Shown here piece after piece: positions 8,438 to 16,034 of a DNA stretch of 45,565 bases. Made by a program: the position numbers and the translations under genes. Numbering within the stretch: position 1 is the first letter of the stretch; the number at the start of each line of letters is the position of its first letter. The notes under the pieces are model-generated. The model did no database searches and was not told where the DNA came from. It saw only the letters and a list, made by a program, of their open reading frames with translations. This DNA is from Rhodospirillaceae bacterium (GTDB taxonomy: Bacteria > Pseudomonadota > Alphaproteobacteria > UBA8366), in the NCBI GenBank assembly GCA_002724395.1, contig PBOR01000057.1, positions 1-45,565 on the forward strand. The letters run 5' to 3'.

Positions 8438-9051
8438 GAGCCTCTGCCCAAATCTAAGGTTTGACTATTTTCTAGCGGAAACAGGCCATGAATAGATATG
8501 ATGACCATACCGCCATCACTACGGTGACGGTTTACCAAATCAGCTAGGCGGTTGATTGAGTGTTGATCGAGGCCGACGGTCGGCTCGTCCAACAACCAAA
8601 GGGATTTTTTGTTGGCAATTAATCGAGCGAGTGCCAAACGGCGTGTTTCCCCTGAAGACAATAGTCGCGCAGGAACATAAGCCAAACGTTTTAGGTCGAA
8701 CTCGATCAGCGCTTTGTCAATGTCTGATTTGGTGCCTTGCAGGTCGGCCCAGAAAGTCAAGTTCTCGTTGGCGGTTAAAGTTGATTTGATAGCATTCTTA
8801 TGCCCTAAATAATGTGCGCGCTCAGCGTGGGCTGGGTAATTGTCGGCGATGGGTGTGTCGTTCCAGGTGATAGCGCCTTCGGCGGGGACCCCGAGCCCAG
8901 CCATCAAGCGCAATAGGCTCGATTTGCCGGTGCCGTTGGCCCCCCGCAGAACTAAAGCCTCTCCTTTTTCGAGCGCAAACGTCAAGTTTTCAAAAATCAA
9001 ACGTCCGCCTCGAACACAAGTCAGGTTTGAACCAGCAAAGCGGTCGGTCAT
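8434..9051 (-). CDS. ccmA: Heme ABC exporter ATP-binding protein CcmA
   Basis: CcmA powers the CcmABCD complex. All ABC motifs are present: Walker A GANGTGKSS (residues 37-45), signature LSSGE (131-135), Walker B and D-loop LLDEPTVGLD (153-162) and an H-loop histidine at 188 (ISIHG). The length of 205 residues is typical of this short family. It is the first gene of the ccm operon; a GGGGCGTTAG ribosome site stands just before the ATG. The terminator at 9121-9171 lies 70 bases upstream, so ccm transcription should start in the short interval between them, although I cannot pick a convincing -35/-10 there. Confidence 0.95.
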   Translation of the reverse strand: MTDRFAGSNLTCVRGGRLIFENLTFALEKGEALVLRGANGTGKSSLLRLMAGLGVPAEGAITWNDTPIADNYPAHAERAHYLGHKNAIKSTLTANENLTFWADLQGTKSDIDKALIEFDLKRLAYVPARLLSSGETRRLALARLIANKKSLWLLDEPTVGLDQHSINRLADLVNRHRSDGGMVIISIHGLFPLENSQTLDLGRGS

Positions 9052-9120
9052 CTAACGCCCCGAAATCGATCTGTTCGATGCCGAGGTATACCACAAACAT
9101 CTAGCCGTTAAGGTTTTTAG

Positions 9121-9171
9121 AAAATAAAAAAAGAAAAAGACGGTTGCCGGTGGGTGGGCCGGCAACCGTCT
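9121..9171 (-). terminator. Strong Rho-independent terminator of the TauD-like gene
   Basis: A perfect 13-bp inverted repeat (AGACGGTTGCCGG at 9138-9150 and its complement at 9159-9171) encloses an 8-base loop, TGGGTGGG. The left side is an A-rich tract (9121-9137), which becomes a U-rich tail on the minus strand. It therefore stops leftward transcripts, those from the oxygenase gene ending at 9338, before they reach ccmA. Confidence 0.88.
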
Positions 9172-9337
9172 AGTTTGGGAACGACTTGTGCCGTTCAAAG
9201 AGGCTCAATGAGTTTAGCCTCAGCTGAGAGGGGAGGTCTCAGAATAATTAATATCATTCTGGACTGTGGCGGGGGTTTGCCTGAAATAAGGCAATTTTGA
9301 GGCGCTGATAGATTTTTGGAGGTTATTATCTGAAGCT

Positions 9338-10354
9338 TTAGCGTTCCATGCGCCTTTCATAGGCCTCTGCGTAAATCCGAGAGCCCTTAAATGCCTGCGG
9401 TAATGGTCGACCATTGGGAATAGTGAGCCACAGACGCAACATATGACGGCGTTTGTCGGGTTCGTCCCAATCTTCAAACGCTGAGCGTCCGTGTAGCGTG
9501 ACATAATTATTGGCAACAAGAATGTCGCCGGGGTTAAGCGTAAATTCCATTACCATGTCTGGTTCGTTGGCAATATCCTGCACCATTTCCAGCGCGTCTC
9601 GCTGGTTTTGAGTTAGCCGGGGTACATCAGCAAAACGCTGTGCCGTATGGATGTAACGGTACTTCATATTGGCGGTAAGAAGCCCGTGGTGATGGTGATA
9701 GACCGGCATGACCTCTACCCTTGCCCCATCTGTCCGCTGTCCGCGCGTATCAAACCAATAGTCCTGCAAAAGGGTTTCGGCGAGATCTGGTCGCCTTTTC
9801 AGTAATTCATCGAAGACGGCGACAGAGCTAACTAGTCGGCTCATGCCACCAGATTTTCCGTCTCTTAAACAAAAGAGTAAAAACACATCCGCACCGTCAT
9901 TATGGAATGAGAGCTGATCGTTAGTTTGGTAAGAACGAATATTGTCTGAGCCGTCTACTTTTTGTCCAGTATCTCTAACCGAATGAAGAAGGTTGCCGTC
10001 ACCGTCTTGCTTCGCGGGTTCGCCCATATGCAGGCCTACACCCCAGAGTGCGGTCTTGCCAGCATTCTCATCATAGTCAAGGGCTGGCAGTCCTTCAATT
10101 ACCACAAAGCCGGGGCCACCCTCGAGTTGAGTATTTAGGTCGGCTAAAAACGGCCCAAGGGTAGGAAGGGCGAAGTCGCACTTTTCAAGGCTGAGCAGTG
10201 CGGCTTTAGAACTCTGTGCTTTTTCCACTGCTTCTTTTAACTCGTATTTGTGAGTTTCGGTAAGACTGGCGCGCCAGTTGGTGCGATTCATCATATCTTT
10301 GCCGCGCCAATTGGCGGGGTCTTTTTCAATTATTTGGGCTAAAGATGAGTTCAT
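9338..10354 (-). CDS. TauD/TfdA-family Fe(II)/2-oxoglutarate dioxygenase
   Basis: This is a 338-residue non-heme iron oxygenase of the TauD/TfdA superfamily. The iron ligands are visible as H151-x-D153 (LSFHNDGADVF) and His288 (YVTLHGRSAFEDW), and the 2-oxoglutarate-binding arginine is in KRRHMLRLWL (Arg303 or Arg307). The N-terminal P-A-N-W and W-R-x-x-L segments are typical of a bacterial subgroup with unknown substrate, so taurine should not be assumed. A run of four histidines (220-223) lies in a surface loop. No ribosome site precedes the ATG at 10354, and a start at 10294 is possible but would remove the conserved N-terminal part. It is transcribed alone and ends in a strong terminator. 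No sulfonate or carnitine transport genes are nearby to suggest its substrate. Confidence 0.86.
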   Translation of the reverse strand: MNSSLAQIIEKDPANWRGKDMMNRTNWRASLTETHKYELKEAVEKAQSSKAALLSLEKCDFALPTLGPFLADLNTQLEGGPGFVVIEGLPALDYDENAGKTALWGVGLHMGEPAKQDGDGNLLHSVRDTGQKVDGSDNIRSYQTNDQLSFHNDGADVFLLFCLRDGKSGGMSRLVSSVAVFDELLKRRPDLAETLLQDYWFDTRGQRTDGARVEVMPVYHHHHGLLTANMKYRYIHTAQRFADVPRLTQNQRDALEMVQDIANEPDMVMEFTLNPGDILVANNYVTLHGRSAFEDWDEPDKRRHMLRLWLTIPNGRPLPQAFKGSRIYAEAYERRMER

Positions 10355-10480
10355 TGTACGGATAGTATAGACCGGTTATCGCCAAAAATTGCAAGATGGT
10401 TGAAACTAGCCCCCATGATAAAATGTTCTTACTGTTCACGAAATAACCGTAAAATCTGAAATCAATATCAACGGTATGGT

Positions 10481-10678
10481 ATGAAATACGATAAAGGTGA
10501 CACCCCGAGCGAAAAAGAAAAACGAAGGGTTTATGTGTCGTTTTTCTGCATAGCGTTTCTAATTGATTTGGCGGTAAGCACTTTTCGTGGCGAAATCTAC
10601 CGCCCTACTTTAATAGGTTTATCGGTCATGATCGCTTCGCTTCTTTTTTTTCTTTGGTCGTTGTGGCGCCACAGATAA
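10481..10678 (+). CDS. Small membrane protein, unknown function
   Basis: This frame of 65 codons encodes a charged N terminus (MKYDKGDTPSEKEKRR) and two hydrophobic stretches (about residues 18-34 and 42-60) ending in a basic WSLWRHR. That pattern fits a two-helix inner-membrane protein with both ends inside. I do not recognise a family. No clear ribosome site precedes the ATG. It stands alone between the divergent oxygenase and the aconitase gene. It could be real or chance; the clean membrane-protein pattern is the main support. Confidence 0.4.
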   Translation: MKYDKGDTPSEKEKRRVYVSFFCIAFLIDLAVSTFRGEIYRPTLIGLSVMIASLLFFLWSLWRHR

Positions 10679-10744
10679 GTAGAGAGTGATCAAGCCGCCA
10701 ACGAAAAGTCTGCCAGTATTCACTCTGTCTACGGGTCTCTGTTC

Positions 10745-10759
10745 TTGCATAACATGCAA
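10745..10759. promoter_or_regulatory. Palindrome upstream of acnB (TTGCAT-AAC-ATGCAA)
   Basis: A perfect 6-bp inverted repeat with a 3-base spacer lies 173 bases before the acnB start, in the 253-bp interval after the small membrane protein. It has the shape of a dimeric-repressor operator. Its regulator is not identifiable from sequence. Confidence 0.35.
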
Positions 10760-10931
10760 TGATGAAGGGTTTTGCCCGCCGTTTGGCAAATAGCTTTGAG
10801 GTTGACCTTCCAGAGGAAAGACAAGTTCGCTCATACGACTTCCCATAAGGTGTGATTCGGTTTAAACAACGGGCGAAATGCAGCCCTTGCGGTGGCGCGA
10901 AGATTTATTTTTTGGAAATTGGGGGGGACCC

Positions 10932-13703
10932 ATGACTGCGATTTTAGAATTGTATACAGAGTATTTAAAAGAAATTGAAAATCGTAAATCTGAGGGTTTG
11001 AGCCCGAAACCCATCGAGGACGGCGCATTACTTGGCGAGATTATTTCCCAAATAAAGGGTTCAACTGGCGAGCACAGAGAAGCGTGTTTAGAATTTTTTA
11101 TCTATAACACTCTACCTGGAACAACCACGGCTGCCGTTGCAAAAGCAGGTTTCCTAAAAGAAATCATTCTAGGTGAGGCGGAAGTGCCGGAAATCTCTCA
11201 GTCCTTTGCGTTCGAGCTGTTGCAACATATGAGAGGCGGTCCCTCGATTGAGATGCTCCTGGATTTGGCTTTGGGGGATGACGACTCCATCGCGCGCCAA
11301 TCAGCCGATGTTCTGAAGACACAGGTTTTCTTGTATGAGGCCGATATGAAACGGCTTCAAGGGGCGTATCAGGCAGGAAATTCGGTGGCGAAAGACATTC
11401 TCGAAAGTTATGCGAAAGGTGAATTTTTTACAGATCAGCCTGATGTAGAAGACGAAATTAAAGTTGTAACTTATATCGCCGCAGAGGGAGATATTTCTAC
11501 CGACCTACTTTCTCCCGGCAACCAGGCGCATTCTCGAGCTGATCGAGAATTGCATGGTAAGAGTTTTATATCCGAAAAAGCGCAGGCCGAGATTCGGCAA
11601 ATGCAAGAGCAGAATCCTGACAAACGTGTAATGTTGATCGCCGAAAAGGGCACGATGGGTGTGGGATCCTCCCGGATGTCGGGGATTAATAACGCGGCTT
11701 TATGGGCGGGCAAACAAGCAAGCCCTTATGTACCCTTTGTGAACTACGCACCTATTGTCGCGGGGACAAATGGCATTTCACCGATATTTATGACCACGGT
11801 GGGCGTTACCGGGGGGATCGGTATTGATTTAAAAAACTGGACCAAGAAGTTGGGCTCCGATGGCAAGCCAATAGTGAACAACGATGGGAACCCGATCCTC
11901 GAAGAAAAGTACTCTGTGGAGACCGGCACTGTTTTGACCATCAACACAAAGGACCACAAACTGTGTGATGAAAATGGTGAGGAAGAACTGATGGATATTT
12001 CCTCGTCGTTCTCACCTCAAAACATAGAATTTATGAAAGCTGGCGGATCATATGCGGTTGAATTCGGCAAAAAATTGCAGGCCTATGCGGCGTCGACTCT
12101 CGGAGTGGAATTGCGATCCGTTTTTGCCCCTTCGGAAGAGTTTTCTCATGACGGCCAAGGGCTTACGGCGGTGGAGAAAATATTTAATAATAATTTGGTG
12201 GGGTCCAAGAAAGAGGGTGTTTTGCATGCTGGCTCAGATGTCCGAGTAAAGGTCAACGTTGTCGGATCGCAAGACACGACTGGGCCAATGACGGTTCAAG
12301 AGTTAGAGGCAATGGCCTCAACAGTTATCTCACCTTCCGTTGATGGGGCATATCAATCCGGATGTCATACCGCATCTGTTTGGGATGAAAAAGCACAAGC
12401 CAATACCCCCAAACTGATGGCTTTCATGAATAAATTTGGCTTGATCACGGGGCGTGATCCAAGTGGAGGCTACTCACCTTTTACGGATGTGATTCATAAG
12501 GTTCTAAATGACCTTACGGTCGATGATTGGTGGATCATAATGGGAGGTGACTCCCATACGAGGATGTCCAAGGGTGTCGCTTTTGGCGCCGACTCTGGAA
12601 CGGTCGCTCTTGCGTTAGCCACCGGCGAAACAAGTATGCCCATACCCGAATCCGTGAAAGTTACCTTCAAAGGACGGATGGGTCATCACATGGATTTCCG
12701 CGATGTGGTCCATGCGACGCAGGCTCAAATGCTTGATCAATTTGGCGAGAATGTCTTCCAAGGGCGAATCATCGAAGTCCATATTGGAACACTGCTGGCG
12801 GATCAGGCCTTTACCTTTACAGACTGGACTGCCGAGATGAAGGCGAAAGCTTCCATATGTATTTCTAATGACGAGACCCTCATTGAATCCCTTGAGATCG
12901 CCAAGGATCGTATCCAGGGCATGATTGATCATGGCATGGACAATGGTGTCCAAATGCTCAAGTCGCTTTTTGATAAGGCGGAAAAACGTATCATGGAGAT
13001 AAAATCGGGCGAAAGACCGGCTCTTACCCCGGATAGCAATGCCAAATATTTCGCCGAAGTTGTGGTTGATTTGAATGAAATAAATGAGCCGATGATCGCT
13101 GATCCTGATGTCGAAAACATAGACGTGTCGAAACGTTATACCCACGACACCATCAGGCCGCTCTCATATTATAACGCTGAAAAAAAGGTTGATCTCGGCT
13201 TTGTTGGTTCCTGCATGATCCACAAAGGGGATTTGAATATTGTCGCCCAGATGTTTCGAAATCTCGAAAAAACCCACGGCAAGGTGGAATTTAACGCCCC
13301 GCTGGTCGTCGCTCCGCCAACTTACAACATCGTTGATGAGTTGAAGGAGGAAGGCGATTGGAGCATTTTGCAAAAATACTCTGGGTTCGTATTTGATGAT
13401 AGCGCGCCGAAAGAAGCTAATCGTGTTAAGTACGATAACATCATGTATTTAGAAAGACCTGGTTGTAATTTGTGTATGGGTAATCAAGAGAAGGCGGAAA
13501 AAGGCGATACAGTTATGGCTACATCAACACGCCTTTTTGAGGGTCGTGTGGTTGAGGATTCAGATGATAAGAAAGGTGAATCTTTGCTAGCCTCAACGCC
13601 GGTAGTCGTTCTTTCAACAATTCTTGGCCGTACACCGAGCATAGAGGAATACAAGTCGGCAGTGGATGGAATTGACCTGACTACCTTTTCGCCGTCGACA
13701 TAG
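10932..13703 (+). CDS. acnB: Aconitate hydratase B (long, Bacteroidota-type AcnB)
   Basis: AcnB isomerises citrate to isocitrate in the TCA cycle and often also hydrates 2-methylisocitrate. The 923-residue protein begins with the HEAT-like domain of AcnB (LELYTEYLKEIENRK) and has the swivel and catalytic core. The [4Fe-4S] cysteines are Cys761 (VGSCMIHKG), Cys845 and Cys848 (PGCNLCMGNQ). Core motifs SPGNQAHSRADRELHGK, GGDSHTRMSKGVAFGADSG and MATSTRLFEGRVVEDS are intact. I chose the ATG at 10932, behind a G-rich GGGGGGGA; 18 more in-frame codons upstream lack support. E. coli AcnB is about 865 residues. The extra length and wording recall the Bacteroidota (flavobacterial) form. Alphaproteobacteria usually carry AcnA instead, so the gene may be acquired (see findings). 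Confidence 0.96.
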   Translation: MTAILELYTEYLKEIENRKSEGLSPKPIEDGALLGEIISQIKGSTGEHREACLEFFIYNTLPGTTTAAVAKAGFLKEIILGEAEVPEISQSFAFELLQHMRGGPSIEMLLDLALGDDDSIARQSADVLKTQVFLYEADMKRLQGAYQAGNSVAKDILESYAKGEFFTDQPDVEDEIKVVTYIAAEGDISTDLLSPGNQAHSRADRELHGKSFISEKAQAEIRQMQEQNPDKRVMLIAEKGTMGVGSSRMSGINNAALWAGKQASPYVPFVNYAPIVAGTNGISPIFMTTVGVTGGIGIDLKNWTKKLGSDGKPIVNNDGNPILEEKYSVETGTVLTINTKDHKLCDENGEEELMDISSSFSPQNIEFMKAGGSYAVEFGKKLQAYAASTLGVELRSVFAPSEEFSHDGQGLTAVEKIFNNNLVGSKKEGVLHAGSDVRVKVNVVGSQDTTGPMTVQELEAMASTVISPSVDGAYQSGCHTASVWDEKAQANTPKLMAFMNKFGLITGRDPSGGYSPFTDVIHKVLNDLTVDDWWIIMGGDSHTRMSKGVAFGADSGTVALALATGETSMPIPESVKVTFKGRMGHHMDFRDVVHATQAQMLDQFGENVFQGRIIEVHIGTLLADQAFTFTDWTAEMKAKASICISNDETLIESLEIAKDRIQGMIDHGMDNGVQMLKSLFDKAEKRIMEIKSGERPALTPDSNAKYFAEVVVDLNEINEPMIADPDVENIDVSKRYTHDTIRPLSYYNAEKKVDLGFVGSCMIHKGDLNIVAQMFRNLEKTHGKVEFNAPLVVAPPTYNIVDELKEEGDWSILQKYSGFVFDDSAPKEANRVKYDNIMYLERPGCNLCMGNQEKAEKGDTVMATSTRLFEGRVVEDSDDKKGESLLASTPVVVLSTILGRTPSIEEYKSAVDGIDLTTFSPST

Positions 13704-13727
13704 CTATCCACTAAACATAGTCACCTG

Positions 13728-13744
13728 ATCCCAGTGGGGATTTT
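13728..13744 (+). terminator. Short hairpin with T run after acnB
   Basis: ATCCC (13728-13732) pairs with GGGAT (13737-13741) around a 4-base loop and runs into TTTT, 25 bases after the acnB stop. The stem is short, so this is a weak candidate terminator. The rest of the 255-bp gap to htpG shows nothing else I can support. Confidence 0.4.
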
Positions 13745-13958
13745 AAGGTTTCATCCGATTTAACTTGGTGTTTTAAAATTTGCGAGCATAGTACTTTCAG
13801 CTGATTTTGCAGTTAGCCGCTTATTTTGACGCCACGCTGAGTGCATTATTTGTTTTTGGATTTGTGGTCGTAGCAGGAACCGCTGTGCTACAGAAACAAA
13901 AAACATCTCAGACGTTGGGATAGTTGTCGCCATAGAGCAGCTTTCTCTCTAAACCAGC

Positions 13959-15860
13959 TTATATAAATCCTTTCGCCATCACCGCTTCCATTCGCCGGGA
14001 AAATGCCACCGGATCAGATACGGGCTCGCCTTCCAGAATTTGCGCTTGATCTAATAGCAGGAGCGCTGCGTCTTCTAGCTTGTCCTGGGCCCCCTTCTTT
14101 TTTGCTGATAAAGCGAGCGACTGGATCAAGCTATGGTCCGGGTTGATTTCAAGAATTCGCGAAGTGACTTGATTGATTTGGTTGTGTTGTTTCAAAATCC
14201 GCTCCAAGTTCATATCGAGACCTGTCTCGTCCGCTACCAAACAAACTGCGCTATCGGTCAGGCGTTCAGAAGTTCGTACGTCTGTGACTTTCTCTTCTAG
14301 GGTAAGTTTCAGCAGCGCGATTAAATCCCCCATCTCGCCCGCACTTTTTGCGTCATCGGCGGCCGATTTTTTATCATCCTTCTTCTTAACTTTCGGTGTT
14401 TCGATATTGCCGAGGTCGGCTCCGCCTTGAGTTACGGATTTGAATGGTTTTTCTTTGTACTGACCGACGGCGGGCAGCCAAAAATCATCAATGGGGTCGG
14501 ATAGCAGCAGTACCTCCACGTCTCGGGCGCGGAAACCTTCAAGCTGAGGGCTTTGCTTAAGCGCTTCGGCGTTCTCACCAGTAATATAATAGATAGCATC
14601 CTGGCCTTTCTTCATTCGGCCTAAATAGCTCTCAAGGCTAACCAGTCCTTCATCTGTTGTGGAATGACAGCGCAACAGGGAAAGTAAATCATCCCGATTC
14701 TCAAAACTTTCGTAGATTCCCTCTTTAATAAGTGCACCAAACGCTTCCCAGAAACCCGCATAGGAATCTGGTTCTTTCTCCGCTTTCTTCTTCAACTCGT
14801 TAAGTACGCGGGTGACCAGGCCATTCTTGATCTTGGCCACAATCGGGTTGTTCTGCAGCATTTCGCGGCTCACATTGAGGTCAAGGTCCTCGGAGTCTAC
14901 TACACCGCGCAGGAACCTCAGCCAGGACGGGAGCAGCTCTTCGCATTCGTCAGTGATGAAAACGCGCTTTACGTAAAGCTTCACCTGGTTCTTCCTGTCA
15001 GGGTGAAAAATATTAAAAGGGCGCGCAGTCGGTATGTATAAAAGGCCGGAGTATTCGATAACACCTTCAACTCTAAAATGGAGGGTTGCCCAGGGCTCGT
15101 CGGTCGCATGGGCAACGTGATGATAGAACTCTTTGTATTGGTCGGCTTTGATTTTGTTCCGCGGACGTGTCCAGAGTGCTGAGGCATCATTAATACGGTC
15201 GCTGGTCTCGCCCTCTAAGAGATTGATTGGTACCGGAATGTGATCCGAATAGGTGGTAACAATATGTTTAATCCGGTCAGGCTCGAGGAATTCTTTGGCA
15301 TCGTCTTTGATTTTGAGTGTCACGGTGGTGCCGCGGGCTGGCCGTTCACCTTCTCTCAACGTGAACTCGCCCATACCGTCAGATTCCCAAACAAAAGCTC
15401 CGGCAGCGCCAGCTTTTCGTGTGGTAACTGTCACCTTATCGGCAACCATAAAAGACGAGTAAAATCCCACACCGAATTGTCCGATTAGGTTAATATCTTC
15501 TTTGGTGTCACCTTTTAGTTTGTCTATCATCGCCGCAGTTCCGGATCGTGCGATGGTGCCGAGGTTTTCAATTAACTCTTTCCTATTCATGCCGATGCCA
15601 TTATCGGCGATGGTAAGGGTGCCGGCTTCTTTATCCGCTGAAATTTTTATGCAGAAATCTGGATCGCCTTGGGTCAGTTTGGGTTTGGTTAATGCTTCAT
15701 AGCGCAGGCGATCGCATGCGTCGGATGCATTTGAGATCAATTCGCGCAGGAAAATTTCGCGTTCGCTATAAAGCGAGTGTGCAACAATATGCAAAAGTCG
15801 GCTGACTTCCGCTTGGAAGGATAGTTTCTCGGTTTTTTTAGTTTTGCTTGCCTTTGCCAT
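13959..15860 (-). CDS. htpG: Molecular chaperone HtpG (Hsp90)
   Basis: HtpG is the bacterial Hsp90, an ATP-dependent dimeric chaperone in the cytoplasm. The N-terminal GHKL ATPase is complete: the catalytic Glu in FLRELISNASDACDRLR, then ADNGIGM and GQFGVGFYSSFM. The middle domain carries the catalytic Arg loop NVSREMLQNN, and the C-terminal dimerisation part ends the 633-residue protein. A lysine-rich linker (KVKKKDDKK) sits between the middle and C-terminal domains. The ATG at 15860 is preceded by GGAAGA; a GTG five codons upstream is less likely. The gene is monocistronic, and its upstream region has a good sigma-32-type promoter at 15889-15928, matching the rpoH gene found 5 kb away. Confidence 0.97.
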   Translation of the reverse strand: MAKASKTKKTEKLSFQAEVSRLLHIVAHSLYSEREIFLRELISNASDACDRLRYEALTKPKLTQGDPDFCIKISADKEAGTLTIADNGIGMNRKELIENLGTIARSGTAAMIDKLKGDTKEDINLIGQFGVGFYSSFMVADKVTVTTRKAGAAGAFVWESDGMGEFTLREGERPARGTTVTLKIKDDAKEFLEPDRIKHIVTTYSDHIPVPINLLEGETSDRINDASALWTRPRNKIKADQYKEFYHHVAHATDEPWATLHFRVEGVIEYSGLLYIPTARPFNIFHPDRKNQVKLYVKRVFITDECEELLPSWLRFLRGVVDSEDLDLNVSREMLQNNPIVAKIKNGLVTRVLNELKKKAEKEPDSYAGFWEAFGALIKEGIYESFENRDDLLSLLRCHSTTDEGLVSLESYLGRMKKGQDAIYYITGENAEALKQSPQLEGFRARDVEVLLLSDPIDDFWLPAVGQYKEKPFKSVTQGGADLGNIETPKVKKKDDKKSAADDAKSAGEMGDLIALLKLTLEEKVTDVRTSERLTDSAVCLVADETGLDMNLERILKQHNQINQVTSRILEINPDHSLIQSLALSAKKKGAQDKLEDAALLLLDQAQILEGEPVSDPVAFSRRMEAVMAKGFI

Positions 15861-15888
15861 GGAGCATTCTTCCACTAATGTTGAATGT

Positions 15889-15928
15889 TTGCCGCTATAT
15901 GAGGCCGGTTGCTACATCTTGCAAGGGG
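15889..15928 (-). promoter_or_regulatory. Heat-shock (RpoH/sigma-32-type) promoter of htpG
   Basis: On the minus strand CCCCTTGCAA (15928-15919) is followed after 14 bases by CCTCATATA (15904-15896). This matches the sigma-32 pattern of CCCTTGAA, a 13-15 base spacer and CCCCATxTA closely. Transcription would start near 15889, about 28 bases before the htpG ATG. The element overlaps the ribosome site of the divergent 31-codon frame at 15935. Confidence 0.75.
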
Positions 15929-15934
15929 TGAAGT

Positions 15935-16030
15935 ATGGAAAACGTTTTGCTTGCTGATGGATTTGCGAAAATTACGGCAAAGAAAGAACAATCTGCTCTT
16001 GCGTCTTCCCATCGAATCCGTTTTCACTAA
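15935..16030 (+). CDS. Possible 31-residue leader peptide before the helicase
   Basis: An ATG with a strong ribosome site (AAGGGGTGAAGT) opens a frame of 31 codons, beginning MENVLLADGFAKITAKKEQS, that ends in TAA at 16028-16030, four bases before the helicase ATG at 16035. The helicase ATG itself has no ribosome site. The layout suggests that ribosomes load here and restart at the helicase. The peptide matches nothing I know. The alternative is that the helicase starts further upstream in its own frame (TTG 15909 or ATG 15957). Confidence 0.4.
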   Translation: MENVLLADGFAKITAKKEQSALASSHRIRFH

Positions 16031-16034
16031 GTTT

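Noticed and set aside
9338-10354. Calling the oxygenase taurine dioxygenase (tauD)
   Set aside because: It belongs to the superfamily, but no taurine transport genes are present and the N terminus is of a subgroup with unknown substrate.
13870-13891. GTAGCA/TGCTAC hairpin between acnB and htpG as a terminator
   Set aside because: No T run follows the stem on either strand, and the loop is 10 bases.
13813-13921. Hydrophobic 30-40 codon frame downstream of acnB (ALFVFGFVVVAGTAVL)
   Set aside because: It has no ATG or GTG start at a sensible place and no ribosome site; only ATT or TTG could start it.
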